From contig JAGRAL010000096.1 in the NCBI GenBank assembly GCA_020434605.1, positions 1 through 9,397 of the forward strand: 9,397 nt of DNA. Reading direction: 5' to 3'. The first letter of the stretch is position 1. Each line of letters opens with the position of its first letter. This DNA comes from Bdellovibrionales bacterium (GTDB lineage Bacteria > Bdellovibrionota > Bdellovibrionia > Bdellovibrionales > UBA840). The position numbers were made by a program, and so were the translations under genes. Below are positions 1 to 6,525 of this stretch, one piece after another. The notes beneath the pieces are model-generated. The model saw nothing but the letters and a program-made list of their open reading frames with translations, did no database searches and was not told the DNA's origin.

Positions 1-85
1 TAAAGATGGTAGCTGGTCGGATGAATACACTGTAGGTGTAGATTCCTTAGAGAACAGCGCCGGGGCAGTATTAAATTTAAAATAG
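1..85 (+). CDS. 3' end of an unidentified protein (partial)
   Basis: An open frame enters from the left edge and stops at TAG (83-85), giving 27 codons that end in GAVLNLK. The stretch is polar, with Asp, Ser, Glu and Trp, and resembles the end of a soluble or secreted beta-rich protein, but the fragment is too short to assign. The frame is inferred because it is open to the edge and is followed directly by a strong hairpin and a 166-bp non-coding gap. It could be a chance open frame. Confidence 0.4.
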   Translation, partial: KDGSWSDEYTVGVDSLENSAGAVLNLK

Positions 86-91
86 CCTATT

Positions 92-124
92 TGGTAAGGT
101 TCTAAGTGACTTAGGATCTTACTG
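92..124 (+). terminator. Long hairpin after the partial gene, possible terminator
   Basis: The arms TAAGGTTCTAAG (95-106) and CTTAGGATCTTA (110-121) pair over 12 bp, with two G-U wobbles and a TGA loop. A flanking G-C pair (94/122) and two wobbles extend the stem. It lies 9 bases after the stop at 83-85. There is no T-run after it, so it is not a classical intrinsic terminator. It could be a weak or factor-assisted terminator, an mRNA-stabilising hairpin, or an operator dyad. The remaining gap (125-251) holds only a GGCTAGCC palindrome (214-221) and no convincing promoter. Confidence 0.35.
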
Positions 125-251
125 CACTTTATCTTGGCATATTCTAGCTTTGATGTAATTAAGTAATACCTCCTGAATTTAAACCAATAGCTTTTTACAC
201 AAACACACAAATCGGCTAGCCAATCATAATAAAATACATCATCACTCTCTT

Positions 252-2033
252 ATGGGATGGGAAAAGATATTCGAATATTCAAAGTTAAACGACTATCTTA
301 ACGAGCATCCTACTGATCAAAAAAAAATTCGTAAAATTTATACCGAAATTGCAGCGACCTACACACCTAGCTTTGTTGATAAAATGGCAAGCTTCTTTGA
401 TGCTACATTTGCTAAGCTTTACGATGATGTAAGTTTGCAGTCACAAGATGACATCGATATTGTTAAGCTTTCTAATGAAACGCATTTGATTTTGGTTCCT
501 AATCATCAATCCTACGCTGATTTTTTAGGTATTAGCTATGCGTTTTATAAAAAGTTAAAATTACCAGTGCACATAGCAGCAGGAATTAATCTAAACGTAT
601 TTCCCATTGGAATGATGTTTCGCAAAGGCGGAGCTTTTTTTATCAGAAGATCATTTAAAAATGATTTTCTATACAAGAATATTTTAGAGGCATACATTTT
701 TACTCTTTTAAGTGAGCAAAAAGTTATTAAGTTTTACTTTGAAGGGGGGAGATCACGCACAGGTAAGCTCTTGCCACCAAAGTACGGACTTTTTCAAATG
801 TTGTGCGAAACTTACTCTAGACTGGATACTAAAAAACCACTCTGCTTTTTGCCGATTTCTATATCTCACGAGTACTTACCAGAATCTAAATCACATACGG
901 CAGAAGTCTTTGGTGGTAAAAAAGTACAAGAATCCTCTGCGCAGCTTTTAAAAATATTTAAGGTTTTTACAAAGCGCTTTGGGTCAATACACTTAAAAGC
1001 AGGTAGTCCTATATATGTGAATGAAATCAAAGACGATGTTAAAAAACAGGTACAAGACTTAGCCTTTACTTGTTTCAGAGCCGTAGGTAAGGGAATGATG
1101 GTCTCTCCCACATCACTTCTTGCCATGGTGCTACTTGATTCAACCTCTGGGGCTCTTACCTTGGGATCCATTTTAGAGAGATCCAAGCAAATCTTGGATT
1201 ACTGTAACGATTTCGGGATTCCACTAACTCCCAATTTATTAAATAAAAATGTAGTAGATGAGATTAAGCACTCATTAGATCTATTGGTAGAAAACAATAA
1301 AATTACTTATATTGAAAAGCCAGCACTAGGAAAGTTTTTCTACTCTGTCCCTGATGAAAATAGATCTGAGCTGTTATATTTAAAAAACACCATTTTGCAT
1401 CATTTTTTAGTGCCTCTATTTATAAGCAGTGCTTGGATTAATATTTTTCGTGGTAGTTTAAAAAACAACAATGACTTAACAGCATTTTTCTTAGAACAAA
1501 GAAAAATGCTTAAACATGAATTCTATTTACCTGAAACAGAAGAAATGTTTGAGTTGATTAAAAAGATTATCGCAAAAGTTTTAGATAAAGAAGAGTTTAG
1601 CTTTGATGAGAGTTTTTCATTATCAAATCATGATTTTTATCAATTAGGCGCATCTCTTGCTCCATTTACATCTAGCTTTAGCTATATATATGAAGGCTAT
1701 TATGTGGCGGCATTAACGCTAAAATCATTTTCAAATGCGGTATTTAGTTTTGATACATATAAGGCAAGAGCAAAAGAAGTTTTTAGCCTAGAGCAAAAAT
1801 ACGGAAAACTAATTCAGTTTCCAGAAAGTTTTTCTGTCCCTCTAATGAAATCGGCCCTAGACTTCTTTATCGGTGATGGAATTGTTGCGAGTGTCGATGA
1901 TGGTAAAAGTTTTGTTGTTACAAAAGAGGCTGAGATTTCTTTAGATGAAGTAACAGAAAGATTTGTGATGCTATTAAATGATTTTACAAGTTTAAATCTT
2001 AAGAAATTTCATATTCCTACTACGGAAGAGTAG
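252..2033 (+). CDS. plsB: PlsB-like glycerol-3-phosphate acyltransferase
   Basis: This protein of 593 residues probably transfers an acyl group from acyl-ACP or acyl-CoA to glycerol-3-phosphate, the first step of phospholipid synthesis at the inner membrane. All four acyltransferase blocks are visible: NHQSYAD with the catalytic H85 and D90 (HX4D); GGAFFIRRSF at 126-135; FEGGRSRTGK at 163-172, which binds the phosphate; and LPISISHEY at 200-208. GAFFIRRSF and EGGRSRTG are the signatures of the PlsB/GNPAT branch rather than PlsC. E. coli PlsB has about 807 residues with block I near residue 306, so this form lacks roughly 220 N-terminal residues; DHAP acyltransferase is the alternative activity. 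The region after about residue 260 matches the family C-terminal domain only in general character. No clear Shine-Dalgarno precedes the ATG. The 3' end overlaps the convergent esterase gene by 25 bp. Confidence 0.85.
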   Translation: MGWEKIFEYSKLNDYLNEHPTDQKKIRKIYTEIAATYTPSFVDKMASFFDATFAKLYDDVSLQSQDDIDIVKLSNETHLILVPNHQSYADFLGISYAFYKKLKLPVHIAAGINLNVFPIGMMFRKGGAFFIRRSFKNDFLYKNILEAYIFTLLSEQKVIKFYFEGGRSRTGKLLPPKYGLFQMLCETYSRLDTKKPLCFLPISISHEYLPESKSHTAEVFGGKKVQESSAQLLKIFKVFTKRFGSIHLKAGSPIYVNEIKDDVKKQVQDLAFTCFRAVGKGMMVSPTSLLAMVLLDSTSGALTLGSILERSKQILDYCNDFGIPLTPNLLNKNVVDEIKHSLDLLVENNKITYIEKPALGKFFYSVPDENRSELLYLKNTILHHFLVPLFISSAWINIFRGSLKNNNDLTAFFLEQRKMLKHEFYLPETEEMFELIKKIIAKVLDKEEFSFDESFSLSNHDFYQLGASLAPFTSSFSYIYEGYYVAALTLKSFSNAVFSFDTYKARAKEVFSLEQKYGKLIQFPESFSVPLMKSALDFFIGDGIVASVDDGKSFVVTKEAEISLDEVTERFVMLLNDFTSLNLKKFHIPTTEE

Positions 2034-2827
2034 TAATTGTCTAAAATATCTATTTCATTGGGTGCAGAGTATTCGCTACTAGGGTTTCCTCCAGACCACT
2101 CGTGTGCAGTGGGAAGTCTCCATATGATGATCCTGTTTTGTTGACTACTAAACTCCTGAAATCTTTTTCTTTGGTCTGGGTAGACAGGGATTTTTAAAAA
2201 GTATGAAAACTGCTGAACTAATATGTTTTGGTTGTTGGGGTTTACTACTTTATCCTTTTTGCCTTGCACTAGCACAATGGTTTTAGCGGTTGTTTGAATA
2301 GGTGTGATAGGTGCTAATGCGTCAGTTCCTAAATCTCCTTTTTTTAAGAGTGTAATAGCCTGGCTACCTGTTTTTGCTAAGCCAAATGCAGGGCCAGAAT
2401 GTATTAAGGCGGATTTAAATGTTTTTGGATATGTAAAAACTAAGTTTGAAACTATGCCTGCACCAGATGAAAAGCCTACCAGATGTACAGAGGTAGCGCT
2501 GTATTGTTTTTTGAAACTAAGAATTTTGTGATTGATAGTATCTAACTCTGAACCAATAAATGCTGCCTGATTATACGAATAAAACCAGTTCCAACAATTA
2601 TACACATTAAATAATGGATTTTGATTGGCATAAACGATTGTTGCATTTATTTGTCGGTCACTGCCGTTAGTTAACGTATAAAAATCATCAGCGTTTTGTC
2701 TGCAGCCATGAAATAATACAACTAAGGGTGTGTTTTTATGGACTTGGTATGTCTGGTAGCTATGCCCTTGCATATCGTAAGTTGTGGTAAAGCTAAATGC
2801 GATTTGCACAAAAAAAGTAAAAATCAT
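2009..2827 (-). CDS. Secreted PHB-depolymerase-family esterase (alpha/beta hydrolase)
   Basis: This 272-residue alpha/beta hydrolase belongs to the LpqC / PHB-depolymerase-like esterase family, which cleaves polyhydroxyalkanoates, feruloyl esters or similar ester bonds. The oxyanion-hole segment is FHGCRQNADDF (39-49). The nucleophile is S120 in GFSSG (118-122), D192 lies in GKKDKVVNP, and H242 lies in HEWSGG. NCWNWF (77-82) is a family signature, and C42 and C78 may form a disulfide. The hydrophobic start, residues 1-12, looks like a short signal peptide, but it lacks the usual positive N-region. No other ATG is available upstream in frame before a stop codon, so export is probable rather than certain. 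The ATG lies inside the last 35 bp of the upstream acetyltransferase gene with no obvious Shine-Dalgarno, which suggests translational coupling. The substrate cannot be told from sequence. Confidence 0.85.
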   Translation of the reverse strand: MIFTFFVQIAFSFTTTYDMQGHSYQTYQVHKNTPLVVLFHGCRQNADDFYTLTNGSDRQINATIVYANQNPLFNVYNCWNWFYSYNQAAFIGSELDTINHKILSFKKQYSATSVHLVGFSSGAGIVSNLVFTYPKTFKSALIHSGPAFGLAKTGSQAITLLKKGDLGTDALAPITPIQTTAKTIVLVQGKKDKVVNPNNQNILVQQFSYFLKIPVYPDQRKRFQEFSSQQNRIIIWRLPTAHEWSGGNPSSEYSAPNEIDILDNYYSSVVGI

Positions 2828-3965
2828 ACAGAATGCTTATTGCATATATATGTACAACTGACAATGCGGAGTAGGTTTTAAATATGGCGTAAAATTTTGA
2901 GTCCCAATACTTACCTTTAGAATAGATATGTTGTTTTAATTCCCCCTCATATTGCATACCCATTTTTTCTAGGGCTTTTCCTGAGTATATATTAGGGGAC
3001 TTATGGTGAGCATAGATCTTGTGGGCTTTAGTGTTTTTAAACATATAGTCAATTAGCGCAGTCCCTGCTTCGCTTGTTATACCTTGGTTCCAGTATGAGG
3101 GATTTAAAGCATAACCCATTTCAAATATGGTTTTATCGGCGTTGCGCGAAGTGCAGCCTATAGTTCCAATCACCGTATCAGGAGATTCTTTTAGGCAAAT
3201 CCCTAGGGGTTCAATTTCGTGCTCAAAGTATTTATTTAGAATATAAGATCTAATCCATTTTTTTGTGTCTAGTATGGACTTATGCGAATCCCATAGGGTA
3301 TAGGCGGCTACTTCGGGTATTTTTGAGTATTCATAGATCGAAGGCGCATCGCTAACGCATATCGGTCGTAACAGTAAACGTTTTGTCTTTATTGTGTCGG
3401 GTTGCCAAGGCTCTATATCTAGGTACTTTGCTATATGATACTCATCAGAGTATTCACCATCGATAATTGTCGCGCGCCTTCTTTTTCCTTCGATATGAAA
3501 GCCAATGTCTAAATAAACCTGTAGGGCAGGTTCATTGGCAACTTTAACGGTGGCCTCAATTTTTTTATAATCCATCTTACGAATGTTGGCATCCATCTCA
3601 ACTAGCATTGCTTGGATTAGGCCGCTTCCCCAAAACTCTTTTAAAATTCCTACGCCAAAATAGGCCAAATGCCGAGTCCAAGGGTGCTTGTCTTTAACGG
3701 GTGTGATTCCAAGATTTCCTACTACTCGGTCCTTATCAAAGGCAGTGACAAAAAACGAACGGGGGTGGTTGGTGATAGAGTCTATATACGTTTCTTGCTC
3801 CTTAGCATCTAGTATCATGCCAGGATAATGATAGGTGTTAGTACTCTCTTCGCTAAGTTGCTTGCGAAATTTCAAGATACTTTCAGTGTCTTGCTTTAAG
3901 GCACTTTTTAGAGTGATTACCGATTTATTTTTAAGTGTAATTTGTTTTTCTTCTATCACAGCCAT
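2793..3965 (-). CDS. Tandem two-domain GNAT N-acetyltransferase
   Basis: This 390-residue protein contains two GCN5-related acetyltransferase domains. Domain 1 (about 10-182) has the acetyl-CoA pyrophosphate loop VGILKEFWGSGL (105-116), and VANEPALQVYLDIGF (142-156) carries the usual Asn and Tyr of the family. Domain 2 (about 190-365) begins with KTKRLLLRP (194-201 region) and has NPSYWNQGITSEA (288-300) and SPNIYSGKALEKMGM (323-337), typical of the RimJ/RimL branch that acetylates protein N-termini or small amines. Each domain alone is the length of a normal GNAT. Residues 366-390 form a hydrophobic tail (ALSVVHIYAISILYDFYFF) that is not part of the fold and overlaps the esterase reading frame; it may be an extension after loss of an earlier stop. 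The acceptor substrate is unknown. The gene is divergent from the orphan gene at 4099 and probably leads an operon with the esterase. Confidence 0.85.
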   Translation of the reverse strand: MAVIEEKQITLKNKSVITLKSALKQDTESILKFRKQLSEESTNTYHYPGMILDAKEQETYIDSITNHPRSFFVTAFDKDRVVGNLGITPVKDKHPWTRHLAYFGVGILKEFWGSGLIQAMLVEMDANIRKMDYKKIEATVKVANEPALQVYLDIGFHIEGKRRRATIIDGEYSDEYHIAKYLDIEPWQPDTIKTKRLLLRPICVSDAPSIYEYSKIPEVAAYTLWDSHKSILDTKKWIRSYILNKYFEHEIEPLGICLKESPDTVIGTIGCTSRNADKTIFEMGYALNPSYWNQGITSEAGTALIDYMFKNTKAHKIYAHHKSPNIYSGKALEKMGMQYEGELKQHIYSKGKYWDSKFYAIFKTYSALSVVHIYAISILYDFYFFCANRI

Positions 3966-4043
3966 AAAGAAAGTTCTCTATCTTGAAGGGACTGAAGTAA
4001 AGGGATTTGCAGTGTGGCATGTATCATTTTAAGACGAGTAGAC

Positions 4044-4071
4044 TAATACTAAAAGGCAGAAATGCCGATAG
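4044..4071 (+). promoter_or_regulatory. Candidate sigma-28 (FliA) promoter
   Basis: GCCGATAG (4064-4071) matches the FliA -10 consensus GCCGATAA at seven of eight positions. TAATACTA (4044-4051), 12 bases upstream, is a weaker match to the -35 TAAAGTTT. Spacing is within about one base of the usual arrangement. Transcription would start near 4078, leaving a leader of about 20 bases that contains the Shine-Dalgarno at 4089-4095. The -10 also forms part of a small GGCA-GAAA-TGCC hairpin (4055-4066), so the match could be accidental. Confidence 0.4.
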
Positions 4072-4088
4072 GTCTTTATAGCGCAATT

Positions 4089-4095
4089 AGGAGGA
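4089..4095 (+). promoter_or_regulatory. Strong ribosome binding site for the 94-residue gene
   Basis: AGGAGGA sits 3 bases before the ATG at 4099 and fixes that start. The 14 bases TAGGAGGAAAGATG (4088-4101) recur exactly at 4481-4494 in front of the GlsB-type gene. Confidence 0.75.
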
Positions 4096-4098
4096 AAG

Positions 4099-4383
4099 AT
4101 GATTTCGGCTAGTGATTTAGTAACTGTACATGATTTTTTAAAGCAGACGGGTGAACCAAATGTTAGAAAAATGATGAAGGAAATATCCCCTGTACATGTG
4201 GGTCTACTGATGAAGTTGGTGCACATTTGTAAAGACTCTGAGTTTGCAGAGCATTGCGAGAAAAACACATTTCCTAAATTTAAGTTAAATCGAAGTGAAG
4301 AGAAGATTAAGGAAAACTTCTGGAATGACTGCTGTAAAGCTTTCATTAGCAAAGGCTTAGCTTCTAATCAGCAAGCAGCTTAG
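4099..4383 (+). CDS. Orphan 94-residue protein, four cysteines
   Basis: I do not recognise this family. The protein has 94 residues, looks soluble and mostly helical, and has no signal peptide or membrane segment. It contains four cysteines (C44, C53, C78, C79) and several histidines (H11, H33, H42, H52). C44, H52 and C53 near a CC pair could bind a metal or form disulfides, but the spacing fits no motif I know. The basic middle (about 57-73) separates two halves. It is very likely a real gene: it has a near-perfect Shine-Dalgarno, a candidate FliA-type promoter upstream and its own intrinsic terminator 23 bases after the stop, so it appears to be a single-gene transcript. If the promoter is real, a link to motility or another sigma-28-controlled phase is possible. 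Confidence 0.75.
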   Translation: MISASDLVTVHDFLKQTGEPNVRKMMKEISPVHVGLLMKLVHICKDSEFAEHCEKNTFPKFKLNRSEEKIKENFWNDCCKAFISKGLASNQQAA

Positions 4384-4405
4384 AAATATTAAAAAATATA
4401 CTATT

Positions 4406-4435
4406 AAGGGCTAAGTCAAACTTAGCCCTTTTTTT
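4406..4435 (+). terminator. Intrinsic terminator of the 94-residue gene
   Basis: GGGCTAAG (4408-4415) pairs perfectly with CTTAGCCC (4421-4428) around a TCAAA loop, with A-T pairs extending the stem outward. Seven T residues follow (4429-4435). This is a textbook Rho-independent terminator and isolates the gene from the downstream operon. Confidence 0.92.
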
Positions 4436-4439
4436 ATTC

Positions 4440-4467
4440 TTGCAATTGATTGATTATTATCTATGAT
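4440..4467 (+). promoter_or_regulatory. Candidate sigma-70-type promoter of the glsB-like/kef operon
   Basis: TTGCAA (4440-4445) and TATGAT (4462-4467) are separated by 16 bases and lie directly after the terminator. Each differs from the vegetative consensus at one or two positions. The predicted transcript would start near 4475, a few bases before the Shine-Dalgarno at 4482-4488. Its position between a terminator and a co-directional operon supports it. Confidence 0.45.
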
Positions 4468-4491
4468 TCTTTCCTATAGCTAGGAGGAAAG

Positions 4492-4743
4492 ATGTCATTT
4501 TTACTTTGGATTTTATTTGGCTTTATCGTTGGGCTTATTGCTAGAGCTATTACTCCAGGGACACAAAAAATGGGATTTATCGCGACTGTCCTCTTAGGTA
4601 TCGTTGGTTCGTTTATTGGTGGCACGATAGGTAATATGTGGACCAGCAGCTCTATGACGGGGCAAATCACTACCTCAGGCTTTGCAGGTAGTGTGTTTGG
4701 AGCGATTTTATTGATGGTAGTTATTGGCCGTCTAAGGGCATAA
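4492..4743 (+). CDS. GlsB/YeaQ/YmgE-family small membrane stress protein
   Basis: This 83-residue inner-membrane protein belongs to the transglycosylase-associated (GlsB/YeaQ/YmgE) family; its length is typical. Three hydrophobic segments are visible at about 1-19, 28-48 and 62-80. The signature features are the opening WILFGFIVGLIAR, the PGTQKMGF loop (22-29), and the glycine-rich second and third helices GIVGSFIGG and GSVFGA. Family members are stress-induced, for example under sigma-S or general-stress control, but the molecular role is not established. AGGAGGA (4482-4488) lies 3 bases before the ATG. The stop is 4 bases before the antiporter start and the antiporter's Shine-Dalgarno is inside this gene, so the two are co-transcribed. 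The pairing points to an envelope or ionic stress response. Confidence 0.9.
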   Translation: MSFLLWILFGFIVGLIARAITPGTQKMGFIATVLLGIVGSFIGGTIGNMWTSSSMTGQITTSGFAGSVFGAILLMVVIGRLRA

Positions 4744-4747
4744 CTTC

Positions 4748-6520
4748 ATGTCGCAGGATTTTGTAGCTCTAACTCTTATATTCTTTTTTGCAGCTTTGGT
4801 CTTTGTTCCACTTTTTAAAAAATTGGGGCTTGGTAGCGTTCTAGGTTATCTTGCTGCGGGTCTTCTGTTAGGTCCATCGGGCTTAACTGTAGTATCCGAA
4901 GCGGACTCCATCTTACACTTCGCAGAAATTGGTGTGGTCATTTTACTGTTCTTAATTGGTTTAGAGTTACAACCCAGAAGATTATGGTCCATGAAAAGAA
5001 GCATATTAGGTTTAGGTGGCTTGCAAGTTGCTTTGACCGCTGCTCTCGTGGCTCTAGCGGTATGTATGTTTGTTACTAATATAACCGTAGCAGTTTTAAT
5101 AGGTTTGATATTTACTCTTTCTTCTACCGCTTTTGCGATTCAACTTTTGGCTGAAAAAGGACACTTAACAACAGTATATGGAAGAAATGCGTTCTCTATT
5201 CTATTATTCCAAGATATCGCGGCCATCCCGCTTTTAGCTGTTGTTCCTATTTTAGCTAAGGGTGAGATTCAATTTCACCAAGAGCAAATGTTGCATATTT
5301 TAAAGATAGTATTATTTTTCGTATTATTTTTGACTCTTGGCAGATATGCGATTCGATACTTGTTCCGATACGTTGCAAACACAAAATCTCACGAGCTCTT
5401 TATTGCGGCTTCATTATTTTTGATTTTAGGTGTGTCTTATATAATGCAAGAGTTTGGATTGTCTATGGCTCTTGGGTCATTCTTGGCAGGGCTTTTACTT
5501 TCTGATTCTGAATATAGACACCAACTTGAAGTGGCTATGGACCCTTTTAAAGGTCTACTCTTAGGTTTATTCTTTATGGGTATAGGAATGACCATGGATA
5601 TGAATCTTTTAAAGAGTCAACTTGGGTTTGTGCTCGTAGGAGTGGTAGCACTATTTATTAGCAAAACACTTGTCGTTTACATGATGGGTAGAATGCATAA
5701 GTTAAACCATATTTCGTCGCTACAAATGGGCTTAGTTTTATCGCAAGGTGGGGAGTTTGCTTTTGTTTTGTTTGGCTTAGCTGCTGAAGTGCAAATCCTC
5801 ACTAAACAAGAGGCATCTTTATTTATTATTATTGTAAGCTTATCGATGGTATTATCTGCTCTAGCGTTCGCGTTTAATGAGCGTATTTCTCCCATATTAC
5901 AAAGAAATAAAAAGCTAGAGTTTGATACTATCGAAAACGATAACACCGAGGTCATCATCGCTGGTTTTGGTAGGGTGGGACAAATACCTGCGCGTCTTTT
6001 ACGTGCGCTTGGAAAGTCATTTACAGCTCTTGAACTAGATGCAGAGCAAGCAAACGTAGTTAGAAAATTTGGCTATAAGATTTACTATGGAGACGCGGGC
6101 AGGCTAGATTTGTTAGAGGCAGCAGGAGCGCAAAGTGCTAAATACTTTGTTCTGGCTATTGACGATGTGGAATCCTCTGTTGCATGTGCCGCTTTAGTTA
6201 AAGAGCATTTTCCGAATCTTCGTGTTTTTGCTAGAGCCCGAAATAGAGAGCACGTACATAGATTAATGGATGTAGGGGTCACCGATATTTGGAGAGAGAC
6301 CTTAGCTTCTAGCTTAGAATTATCAGATGAGCTTTTAAAGGCTATGGGAATGACGGATCAAAAACGACAACAAATTATAGACTCATTTGTTAAATCAGAT
6401 GTTGAAACTCTTTTAGAGCAACACAAAGAGTATACTAATGAAGATGCTATTAGAACAATTGCAAATAGATCCACGCAGCAATTGCATGAACTACTAAGAG
6501 ATAGTGAAGATATAAAATAA
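4748..6520 (+). CDS. Kef-type K+/H+ antiporter (CPA2 family) with RCK domain
   Basis: This 590-residue protein is close in length to E. coli KefB/KefC (601/620). The membrane domain (about 5-378, 12-13 helices) carries the CPA2 signatures LGYLAAGLLLGPSGL (32-46), FLIGLELQPRRLW (68-80) and FSILLFQDIAAIPLL (149-163), with the ion/proton-site pair Q155-D156. GSFLAGLLLSDSEYRHQLE (243-261), then DPFKGLLLGLFFMGIGM (265-281), includes the region of the Kef regulatory loop. The cytosolic RCK/TrkA-N domain (about 400-535) has the Rossmann loop GFGRVG (406-411), GDAGRLDLLEAAG (448-460) and FARARNREH (494-502). It should export K+ in exchange for H+, gated by nucleotide and possibly glutathione adducts. 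Glutathione regulation is unproven here, and no KefF/KefG ancillary subunit gene is in the window. AAGGG (4734-4738) is its Shine-Dalgarno. Confidence 0.92.
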   Translation: MSQDFVALTLIFFFAALVFVPLFKKLGLGSVLGYLAAGLLLGPSGLTVVSEADSILHFAEIGVVILLFLIGLELQPRRLWSMKRSILGLGGLQVALTAALVALAVCMFVTNITVAVLIGLIFTLSSTAFAIQLLAEKGHLTTVYGRNAFSILLFQDIAAIPLLAVVPILAKGEIQFHQEQMLHILKIVLFFVLFLTLGRYAIRYLFRYVANTKSHELFIAASLFLILGVSYIMQEFGLSMALGSFLAGLLLSDSEYRHQLEVAMDPFKGLLLGLFFMGIGMTMDMNLLKSQLGFVLVGVVALFISKTLVVYMMGRMHKLNHISSLQMGLVLSQGGEFAFVLFGLAAEVQILTKQEASLFIIIVSLSMVLSALAFAFNERISPILQRNKKLEFDTIENDNTEVIIAGFGRVGQIPARLLRALGKSFTALELDAEQANVVRKFGYKIYYGDAGRLDLLEAAGAQSAKYFVLAIDDVESSVACAALVKEHFPNLRVFARARNREHVHRLMDVGVTDIWRETLASSLELSDELLKAMGMTDQKRQQIIDSFVKSDVETLLEQHKEYTNEDAIRTIANRSTQQLHELLRDSEDIK

Positions 6521-6525
6521 TATAA

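Noticed and set aside
866..1186. Open frame on the complement strand inside the acyltransferase gene
   Set aside because: It lies antisense to a gene with clear catalytic motifs and shows no family features or ribosome site.
2304..2531. Open frame on the + strand opposite the esterase
   Set aside because: It is antisense to the catalytic core of the hydrolase, and its composition is that of a reversed coding strand.
4031..4076. Possible riboswitch, because AAGAC/GTCTT encloses a GGCA-GAAA-TGCC hairpin
   Set aside because: It lacks the conserved cores of c-di-GMP, preQ1, fluoride or ZTP aptamers, and would lie mostly upstream of the predicted transcription start.
4029..4352. Open frame on the complement strand over the 94-residue gene
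   Set aside because: The + strand gene has a strong Shine-Dalgarno and terminator; the complement frame has neither.
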